From assembly GCF_001612825.1 (NCBI RefSeq), contig NZ_BDBE01000033.1, positions 1-64,000 on the forward strand: DNA of 64,000 bases, read 5' to 3'. Both the position numbers and the translations under genes were made by a program. A model generated the notes under the pieces. That model did not search any database, had not been told where the DNA came from, and saw nothing but the letters and a program-made list of their open reading frames with translations. The DNA comes from Nocardia caishijiensis NBRC 108228. GTDB lineage: Bacteria; Actinomycetota; Actinomycetes; Mycobacteriales; Mycobacteriaceae. Below are positions 55,845 to 64,000 of the stretch, one piece after another (the stretch's first letter is position 1; every line of letters starts with the position of its first letter).

Positions 55845-58800
55845 CGTGGTACCTCCGATTGGGCGCCCACCCCGCTCACCATGCTCCGCACCTGTCGCGC
55901 GGCGACCGACAGTGTGGCGAGGTCGTGGGTCCCGGACTCGAACAGTTCCGACAGGGCAGCGCGCGCGCGACCGAGCCGGGACTGGTTCTTCGACTCCCAG
56001 TATGCAATTTTCTCGTCGGGCGTCTCCTCCGGGTCGCCCGCCGAGAGCACATCGAGGGTCAGCGAGCGCAGCGAACCGTACATGTCGTCGCGCAGCGCGA
56101 GCCGGGCCAGCGCGTGCCAGCGGTCGCCGCGCTCGAGGTGGCTCACCGCCTCGAGCAGCCAATCGATCTTGAGGTGCTCGTTGAGCGCGTAGTAGAGCGC
56201 ACCGACTTCGGCTCCGTCACGGTCGGTGATGTCGGCGATGTCGACCACGTCGAGCAGCGGGAACAGACCGAGCAGTCCGAACACCTCGGTGGCCAGTTCG
56301 GTCGGCGCGCCGCGCGCGATGAGTTCGGCCGCGCCCTGGGTGAGCGAGGTGACGTGGTGCCCCCGCAGCCACCCGGGCACCTGCGGTGCCAGCTCCTGTA
56401 CCCGCCGGTGGTAGCGGTTGATCTCCGCGCCGACAGCGATGGGCTGCGGGCGGTTGCTCAGCAACCAGCGCGAGGCCCGGTCGAGCGTGCGCTTGGACTC
56501 CAGTTCGAGCAGGTCGCACACCGAGGCCGGGGCGTCGGCGCCGCGGATCCGCGACCACACGTCGTGCAGCTGGAAGATCTCCGTCGCCGCGGCGAAGGCG
56601 CGCACCGTGTCGGAGGTGGACGCGCCGACCTCTTCGTTGAGCCGGTGGGCGTAGGTGATGCCGCCGTAGTCGACCACCTCGTTGACGATCATCGTGGTGA
56701 CGATCTCGCGGCGCAGCCGGTGCTTCTTGATCTCGGCACCGAACCGTTCGCGCAGGGGCGTGGGGAAATACAGCGGCAACCGACCCGCGAAGGCCGCGCT
56801 GTCGGGCAGGTCGGTGTCGAGCAGGTCGGCCTTGAGTCCGAGCTTCACGTGGGCGAGCAGGTTCGCCAGCTCCGGTGAGGTGAGCCCGGCGCCCTCCTCC
56901 TCGCGCTGCTTCAGCTCCGCCTCGGTCGGCAGGGCCTCGAGCTCGCGGTCCAGGCCACGACGCTGTTCGAGGTCGGCGATCACGCGGGCGTGCACGCTGG
57001 CCATCTGCGCCGCGTCGGTGCGCGCGATGCCGATCAGGAAGTTCTGGTCGACGTTGTCCTGCAACACCATTCGCGCGACCTCCTCGGTCATCGAGGCGAG
57101 CAACGGGTTGCGGTCCTGCGGGGCGAGCGCGCCCGCGCTCACCACACCGTCGAGCAGCACCTTGATGTTGACCTCGTGGTCGGAGCAGTCGACGCCCGCC
57201 GAATTGTCCAGGGCGTCGGTGTTCATCTTGCCGCCCGCACGGCAGAACTCGATGCGACCGAGCGCGGTGGCACCGAGGTTGCCGCCCTCACCGACCACCT
57301 TGACGCGCAACTGGTTGCCGTCCACCCGGACCGCGTCGTTGGACTTGTCGCCCACCTCGGCATTGGTCTCGGTACTGGCCTTCACGTAGGTACCGATACC
57401 GCCGTTCCACAGCAACTGCACCGGCGCGAGCAGGATGGCGCGCACCAGTTCCGGCGGCGACAGCGCCTGCACCGCGTCGGGCAGGCCGAGCGCCGCCCTG
57501 GCCTGCGGCGAGATCGGCACCGACTTCACGGTGCGTTCGAAGACGCCGCCGCCCGCGCTGATGAGGTTGCGGTCGTAGTCCGCCCACGACGACCGCGGCA
57601 GCGCGAACAGCCGCTCCCGTTCCGCGTAGGACGTGGCCGCGTCGGGGTTCGGATCGAGGAAGATGTGCCGGTGGTCGAAGGCCGCGACCAGCCGGATGTG
57701 CCGCGAGAGCAGCATGCCGTTGCCGAACACGTCGCCGCTCATGTCGCCGACGCCGACCGCCGTGAAATCCTGGCTCTGGGTGTCGATCCCCATCTCCCGG
57801 AAGTGCCGCTTCACCGACTCCCACGCACCCTTGGCGGTGATACCCATGGCCTTGTGGTCGTAACCGGCCGACCCGCCGGAGGCGAAGGCGTCGCCGAGCC
57901 AGAAGCCGTAGCGCGCGGCCACGTCGTTGGCGATGTCGGAGAAGCTCGCCGTGCCCTTGTCGGCGGCCACCACAAGGTAGGTGTCGTCGCCGTCGCGGCG
58001 GACCACCCGGTCGGGCGGCAGCACGGCACCGGTGGCCAGATCGACATTGTCGGTGACGTCGAGCAGGCCGGAGATGAACGTGCGGTAGCAGTCGACGCCC
58101 TCGGCGATGCTCGCCTGGCGGTCGACGGTCGGGTCGCCGGTGGCGGCGGGCGGCCGCTTCACCACGAAGCCGCCCTTGGCGCCGACGGGCACGATCACCG
58201 CGTTCTTCACCGCCTGGGCCTTCACCAGGCCGAGGATCTCGGTGCGGAAGTCCTCGAGCCGGTCCGACCAGCGCAGACCGCCGCGTGCCACCGAACCGAA
58301 GCGCAGATGCACACCCTCGACCCGGGGCGAGTACACGAAGATCTCGAATTGCGGTCGCGGCTTGGGCAGTTCGGCGATCTCGCGCGGCTCGACCTTCAGC
58401 GACAGGTACCCGCGCGGCGCGCCGTCGGCGTCGACGACGTAGTTGTTGGTGCGCAGGGTGGCCTTGACCAGACCGAGGATGGCGCGCAGGATGCGGTCGG
58501 CGTCCATGCTGACCACCTCGTCGATGCCGGTGCGCACGCGCGATTCCAGTTCGGCGGCGTGGTCGGCCGACACGGTGTCGGGATCGAAACGCGCGGCGAA
58601 CAGGGCGACGACATCGCGTGCCACCTCCGGATGCGCGAGCAGGACGCGGGCGATATTGACCTGACTGTAGGGAAAACCCGCCTGCTGCAGGTACTTCGCG
58701 TAGGCGCGCAGGATGGCGACCGAACGCCAGGGCAGGCCCGCCCGCAGGACCAGTTCGTTGAGACCGTCGGCTTCGGCACGGTCGTACCACACCGCCGCGA

Positions 58801-60730
58801 ACGCCTCGGTGAAGCGGGCGCGCAACCCGTCGGCCTGACCGGGGTGCTCGAGCAGTTCCGCGTCGAGATCGCCGCCGAGGGCGTTGCGCAGCAGCTCCGG
58901 ACGCGCCTGCAAGCCGAAGTCGTAGATCCAGCGCTCGGTGCCGCCGTCGAGTTCGAGCTGGTAGGGCCGCTCGTCGACGACCTCGACACCCAGGCTCTGC
59001 AGCACCGGAAGCACCTGGCTCAGCGACACACCACGCCCGGCGATGTAGAGACTGAACCGCCACGAACCGGGCTCGGCCTCGCTGCGGCGGTACAGGTGTT
59101 GGTCGATGCCGCCCTCGGACAGCCGCTCGAGGCGGGCGATGTCGGCCAGGGCACGCGCGGGCGTGAAGTCTTCCTTGTAGCTTTCCGGCAGCGCCTTCGC
59201 ATACCGCGACACCACGGCGGGATCGAGCACGGTCGACGACGCGACCTCATCGCCGATCCGGTCGTCCCAGGAGTGGCTGGCCGCGTTCAGCAGCGCCTGC
59301 AGGCGGCGCCGGTTCTCCTCGGAGGTGTCGGGAGCGGCCTGCCCGGTGGCCGCCTCGCTCGGCAGCATCACCGTGAAATACACACTGGCGAGCTCACTTT
59401 CGCTCACCCGCGCCGAATAGTCGATATCGACGCCGCCGAGTTCACGCACCAGGATGGACTGCATCTCCAGCCGTACCGCGGTGGTGTATCGGTCGCGTGG
59501 CAGGTACACCATGCAGGCCACGAACCGACCGTAGGCGTCGCAACGCAGGAACAGCCGCACCTGCCTGCGCAGGCCGACGCCGAGGACCGCGACGGCGGTG
59601 CGGCGCATGGTCGCGGTGTCGGCGGAGAACAGTTCGGTACGCGGGAACGACTCGATCACCTCGAGCATCGCCTGCCCGGAGAACGAATCCTTGTCGAACC
59701 CCGCGGCCTCGATGGCGGTGCGCACGCGGCGATTGATGACGGGGATGTCGAGGACGTTCTCGTGCACGGCGCTCACGGTGAACACACCGATGAACAGGTG
59801 CACACCGACCACGGCACCCGCGTCGTCGACATCGGCGACACCGATGAAGTACGGGTACACCGAGCGGTGCACGGTCGCGCGCACCAGACCCTGCGTGAGC
59901 ATCAGCAGCGGGCGGTCGCCGCCGTTGATCGGCACCTGGAAGTCGGTGCCGATATCGGGCCGCAGCACGCCGAGGCTGGTTCCCGGTACCCGCGCGGAGA
60001 CGGTCCGGCCGTCCTCGGTGGCGCGCTGGTAGCGCGCGTAGCCGAGCAGCGTGAAGTTGCCGTCGGCCAGCCAGCGCAGCAGTTGGGCGCAGTCGGCCAG
60101 GTCGACCGGTGGGAAGGGCGCGGCGCCCGCGCCTGCGGTCCGGTCGAGATGATCGGCGAGCGAACTCTGCACCTCGACCATCGCCTCGGTGTCGTCGATC
60201 ACCTGGCGCACGTCGGCGAGGACCTCGGGCAGGGTGCGGGCGATCTCGTCGAGCTCGGCCTGCCCGGTCGACGGGTGCAACTGCAGGTGCATCCACGACT
60301 CGGCCAGCCCCTCGGCACCGTTGCCGTCCACCTCGTGCGGCGCCGCGCCGACGAGCGTGCCGTCGGCGTCGCGGGTGACCTCGAAGATGGGGTGGATCAG
60401 CTCGCTCACGCTCACCTGCATGCGACCGAGCGCCGCCGTGATCGACTCGACCAGCAGCGGCATGTCGTCGGTCACCACCTGCACGGCCGCGCCCATCCCC
60501 GACCCGTCGTCGGGATGATGCACCTCGACCAGGGTTTTCCCCGGCTGACGCACGGCGGCGAGTTCCATGTGGTGGCGGAAGATCTGGGTGATTCCGGTGA
60601 TCGGAAAATCCACGTCCCCCGCGTCGACGTGTCGGAAATACGCCTCCTCGAGTGTCGCGAGATCGTCGCGCAAACTCGGTGGCATTCCCGCCGCCCAGCC
60701 CGCACTCGACATTTCCGACGAGACCGTCAT
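55841..60730 (-). CDS. gdh: NAD-specific glutamate dehydrogenase, large (180-kDa) type
   Basis: A 1,629-aa L-GDH that converts glutamate to 2-oxoglutarate and ammonia with NAD. The large N-terminal regulatory part includes ACT-like modules. The catalytic region (about residues 800-1150) shows GVHLRFGSVARGGLRWSDR, the Lys-containing KNAVIVPVGAKGGFVVK and DMSGDVFGNGMLLS. A long helical C-terminal domain follows. The length fits Rv2476c (about 1,624). ATG 60730 gives the usual MTVSSEM-type start. The first gene of an operon with the thioesterase and the Rv2474c-like gene. In mycobacteria GarA regulates it through its FHA domain. Confidence 0.96.
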   Translation of the reverse strand: MTVSSEMSSAGWAAGMPPSLRDDLATLEEAYFRHVDAGDVDFPITGITQIFRHHMELAAVRQPGKTLVEVHHPDDGSGMGAAVQVVTDDMPLLVESITAALGRMQVSVSELIHPIFEVTRDADGTLVGAAPHEVDGNGAEGLAESWMHLQLHPSTGQAELDEIARTLPEVLADVRQVIDDTEAMVEVQSSLADHLDRTAGAGAAPFPPVDLADCAQLLRWLADGNFTLLGYARYQRATEDGRTVSARVPGTSLGVLRPDIGTDFQVPINGGDRPLLMLTQGLVRATVHRSVYPYFIGVADVDDAGAVVGVHLFIGVFTVSAVHENVLDIPVINRRVRTAIEAAGFDKDSFSGQAMLEVIESFPRTELFSADTATMRRTAVAVLGVGLRRQVRLFLRCDAYGRFVACMVYLPRDRYTTAVRLEMQSILVRELGGVDIDYSARVSESELASVYFTVMLPSEAATGQAAPDTSEENRRRLQALLNAASHSWDDRIGDEVASSTVLDPAVVSRYAKALPESYKEDFTPARALADIARLERLSEGGIDQHLYRRSEAEPGSWRFSLYIAGRGVSLSQVLPVLQSLGVEVVDERPYQLELDGGTERWIYDFGLQARPELLRNALGGDLDAELLEHPGQADGLRARFTEAFAAVWYDRAEADGLNELVLRAGLPWRSVAILRAYAKYLQQAGFPYSQVNIARVLLAHPEVARDVVALFAARFDPDTVSADHAAELESRVRTGIDEVVSMDADRILRAILGLVKATLRTNNYVVDADGAPRGYLSLKVEPREIAELPKPRPQFEIFVYSPRVEGVHLRFGSVARGGLRWSDRLEDFRTEILGLVKAQAVKNAVIVPVGAKGGFVVKRPPAATGDPTVDRQASIAEGVDCYRTFISGLLDVTDNVDLATGAVLPPDRVVRRDGDDTYLVVAADKGTASFSDIANDVAARYGFWLGDAFASGGSAGYDHKAMGITAKGAWESVKRHFREMGIDTQSQDFTAVGVGDMSGDVFGNGMLLSRHIRLVAAFDHRHIFLDPNPDAATSYAERERLFALPRSSWADYDRNLISAGGGVFERTVKSVPISPQARAALGLPDAVQALSPPELVRAILLAPVQLLWNGGIGTYVKASTETNAEVGDKSNDAVRVDGNQLRVKVVGEGGNLGATALGRIEFCRAGGKMNTDALDNSAGVDCSDHEVNIKVLLDGVVSAGALAPQDRNPLLASMTEEVARMVLQDNVDQNFLIGIARTDAAQMASVHARVIADLEQRRGLDRELEALPTEAELKQREEEGAGLTSPELANLLAHVKLGLKADLLDTDLPDSAAFAGRLPLYFPTPLRERFGAEIKKHRLRREIVTTMIVNEVVDYGGITYAHRLNEEVGASTSDTVRAFAAATEIFQLHDVWSRIRGADAPASVCDLLELESKRTLDRASRWLLSNRPQPIAVGAEINRYHRRVQELAPQVPGWLRGHHVTSLTQGAAELIARGAPTELATEVFGLLGLFPLLDVVDIADITDRDGAEVGALYYALNEHLKIDWLLEAVSHLERGDRWHALARLALRDDMYGSLRSLTLDVLSAGDPEETPDEKIAYWESKNQSRLGRARAALSELFESGTHDLATLSVAARQVRSMVSGVGAQSEVPR

Positions 60731-60860
60731 CTTTCGCCTGCTCCCATGTTTCGGTTGGCTTCGATTCCGTAAAGTCCGGTGACGCGATTCCGAGACTAAC
60801 GCCGCCGCGCGAGCCGTGCCGTCGGAAATCCGGCTTCCCCGCCGGTAACTTCTGAAACGC

Positions 60861-60909
60861 CGACGGCCCGGCCGGTCGATCGAGTTTCGATCGTCAGGCC
60901 GGGCCGTCG
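60861..60909 (-). terminator. Terminator downstream of the ABC-F gene
   Basis: Outer 13-bp perfect stem (60861-60873 with 60897-60909) and inner 7-bp stem (60877-60883 with 60887-60893) lie between the ABC-F stop (60928) and the gdh start. It probably ends the ABC-F message before gdh. Confidence 0.75.
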
Positions 60910-60927
60910 ATGCGGTCCGCGCGGATA

Positions 60928-62604
<1,677 letters not shown>

Positions 62605-62672
62605 ATACGGAAGCCTATCGGTGCGGGTAACGGGGATGCGATGCGGAGCGGGCCGGTGCCGCGGACCAACCC

Positions 62673-63242
62673 TCAGGCGTCGACCTGCGCGGGGATGCCT
62701 TCGATCGGCATCTCGTCCGGCGAGCGCGCCGGGAGGGAATCCGCCGCGGACGTAGAGGCTACGGCAGAGCGGCCCTCGGGCGCATACTCGCCCTCCGCCG
62801 CCCGCGGTGTGACAGCCGACAGTGCAGCGCCCTGATGCTCGGAAATATTCCGCACCGGGTGCGGAGTGAATCGTGGCGCCTCCGACCGCCGCTGGATCGT
62901 GGCGCTGCATCGGCCGAGGTCCGGCCCCACCGCGACGGCGCGCATCTCCAGGTCGCGCCGTTCGCCGCCGTCCTTGCCCCGGTATTCGTGCGAACGCAGC
63001 TGACCGTAGGCGATCACCGGGTCACCCCGGCGCAGTGACCGGTCGACCCCGGTGACCAATCTGCGCCAGCAGCTCACCGTGAGATAGAGCGTGCCCGCGT
63101 CGACCCATTCGCCCGAGGTCGGGTCGAACCGGCGTGCGGTGCTCGCCATCCGGAACGACACCACCTGTTCGCCGTTGGCCAGATCCCGTCGCACGGGGTG
63201 GTTGACCACCGTGCCGATCACCGTCGCATTCGCCTCGTACAT
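62673..63242 (-). CDS. Single-stranded DNA-binding protein paralog
   Basis: A 189-aa SSB with the OB fold in residues 1-110 (MYEANATVIGTVVNHPVRRDL, then FRMASTARRF and CWRRLVTGVDRSLRRGDPVIAYGQL). The C-terminal 75 residues are Ala/Pro/Ser-rich. The protein ends EGIPAQVDA and lacks the acidic DDDIPF-type tip by which housekeeping SSB recruits repair partners. It is therefore probably the accessory paralog (Rv2478c type). It lies 68 bp upstream of ettA on the same strand. Confidence 0.9.
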   Translation of the reverse strand: MYEANATVIGTVVNHPVRRDLANGEQVVSFRMASTARRFDPTSGEWVDAGTLYLTVSCWRRLVTGVDRSLRRGDPVIAYGQLRSHEYRGKDGGERRDLEMRAVAVGPDLGRCSATIQRRSEAPRFTPHPVRNISEHQGAALSAVTPRAAEGEYAPEGRSAVASTSAADSLPARSPDEMPIEGIPAQVDA

Positions 63243-63370
63243 CGAAACCGCCCCCGCTCAGACTTTCGGTGTTGTTGCTCTGACCATCCAAGGATGGATC
63301 AGACAGGCACCGCCGCACCGACGCCGACGCGATTTGTGGACAACTTCGCGGGTTGTGGAGATCTACCGTG

Positions 63371-64000
63371 TCAGAACACGGGGAGTTCGGTGTTCGCCCC
63401 GCACAACACCACGATCGGGCGTACGCCGGGCTCCGGGGTGTAGGCCCCGCTCTGCACCGCGGCCAACGCCGCCGCACCCTCCAGTTCGACGACCACGCGG
63501 AACTCGCGCCACAGGTACTCGCGCGCCCTGGTCACCGCGTCGTCGGCCACGCCGAGCGCACGCATCTGATGACGGCTGGCGATGTCGTAGGCGATGGTGC
63601 CGACGCGGGTCGCGCACATCGGTTCGTCACCGGCCGACGGCGCGGCCACCTCCACCGGCTTACCCGCCGCGAGCGCGGCCGACAGCGCGGGCGTGTGCTC
63701 GGATTCCACGCCGACGATCTGGCGCCGCTTGCCGAGCGCGGCACCGAGCCCGGCGATCAGGCCGCCGCATCCGACCGCCGCCAGCACCGGCGGCCGCCCA
63801 CGCACCTGTTCCTCCAGCTCGAGTCCGATGATGCCCGCACCTGCCACCACCGAGGGGATGTCGTCGGCGTGCAGATGTCCGGCGCCGCGTTCGGCGGCCA
63901 GTGTCACCGCGTGCCGTTCGGCTTCGGCGAAGGTCGCCCCGTGCCACAGCACCTCGGCGCCGTGCGCCCACATGGCGGCGACCTTCGTGTGCGGTGCGGA
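63371..64000 (-). CDS. PLP-dependent threonine/serine dehydratase, C-terminal part
   Basis: The frame is open to the window edge, so the N terminus with the PLP lysine is outside. The visible 209 residues show the fold-type II domain: a glycine loop GCGGLIAGLGAAL that coordinates the PLP phosphate, VGVESEHTPALSAAL, and a C-terminal helix with EGAAALAAVQSG and VVLCGANTE. This matches threonine dehydratases and serine racemase-like proteins without a regulatory ACT domain. The first Gly in GCGG replaces the Ser of the common SGGG loop. Confidence 0.85.
   Translation of the reverse strand, partial: SAPHTKVAAMWAHGAEVLWHGATFAEAERHAVTLAAERGAGHLHADDIPSVVAGAGIIGLELEEQVRGRPPVLAAVGCGGLIAGLGAALGKRRQIVGVESEHTPALSAALAAGKPVEVAAPSAGDEPMCATRVGTIAYDIASRHQMRALGVADDAVTRAREYLWREFRVVVELEGAAALAAVQSGAYTPEPGVRPIVVLCGANTELPVF

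Noticed and set aside
56990..60772. A 1,260-codon open frame on the plus strand
   Set aside because: It lies entirely antisense to gdh, has the His/Val/Arg-rich composition typical of antisense frames in high-GC genes, and shows no domain.

Overview
The window is high-GC actinobacterial DNA and reads as a chromosome segment of a member of the Mycobacteriales, most likely Nocardia or a close relative. This rests on an actinobacterial integration host factor, a tandem ClpP1/ClpP2 pair, a mycothiol-dependent DsbA-type oxidoreductase, a 1,629-residue NAD-glutamate dehydrogenase, a CtaJ-like cytochrome oxidase subunit, and a gene order that I recognise from memory of Mycobacterium tuberculosis: Rv2249c-Rv2252 on the left, then Rv2457c-Rv2478c through the rest. 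No computation was run. Family assignments come from reading motifs, and comparisons with other genomes are from general knowledge.

Layout. 0.0-6.0 kb: a small P-loop kinase, then a glycerolipid module of lipid kinase, AGPS-like flavoprotein, TetR regulator and GlpD. A perfect inverted repeat carrying a TATAAT sequence lies between the divergent halves. 6.0-10.3 kb: a TetR-GNAT operon, an FHA protein, an orphan mIHF and a four-helix membrane protein. 10.3-15.3 kb: the proteostasis block clpX, clpP2-clpP1, tig and an FKBP lipoprotein, with separate terminators and a ClgR-like box. 15.4-20.2 kb: phosphoketolase, a metallophosphoesterase, a small secreted protein, a FabG-type reductase, tRNA-Pro(TGG) and tRNA-Gly(TCC). 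20.2-26.1 kb: an upstream-ORF-coupled GGDEF protein, then nei-rpiB, an M48 peptidase, a VOC protein and the Rv2466c-like protein. 26.2-35.1 kb: accessory redox and regulator genes, two broken divergent marR genes, and purC. 35.3-38.5 kb: pepN and an SRPBCC protein. 38.6-48.5 kb: a second accessory stretch with an extra pair of ClpP proteins (one without the catalytic serine), a BVMO-SDR-patatin-TetR cluster, an XRE regulator, a lipase, a hydrolase and an MFS exporter. 48.6-64.0 kb: conserved genes again, namely a DUF5130-like protein and ctaJ, aglA, glbO, an HNH protein, azlCD, a thioesterase, gdh, an EttA-type ABC-F protein, an SSB paralog and a PLP dehydratase cut by the window edge.

Two observations stand out. 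First, a dispersed element of 114-116 bp occurs three times on the plus strand (22717, 32031, 39323). It has constant block spacing, and its first seven codons (MGNSPGT) differ among copies only at synonymous positions. I do not recognise it as a known riboswitch or insertion element. The third copy runs in frame into the catalytically dead ClpP. Second, the extra ClpP pair resembles the active-plus-inactive pairing seen in some ClpP/ClpR systems.
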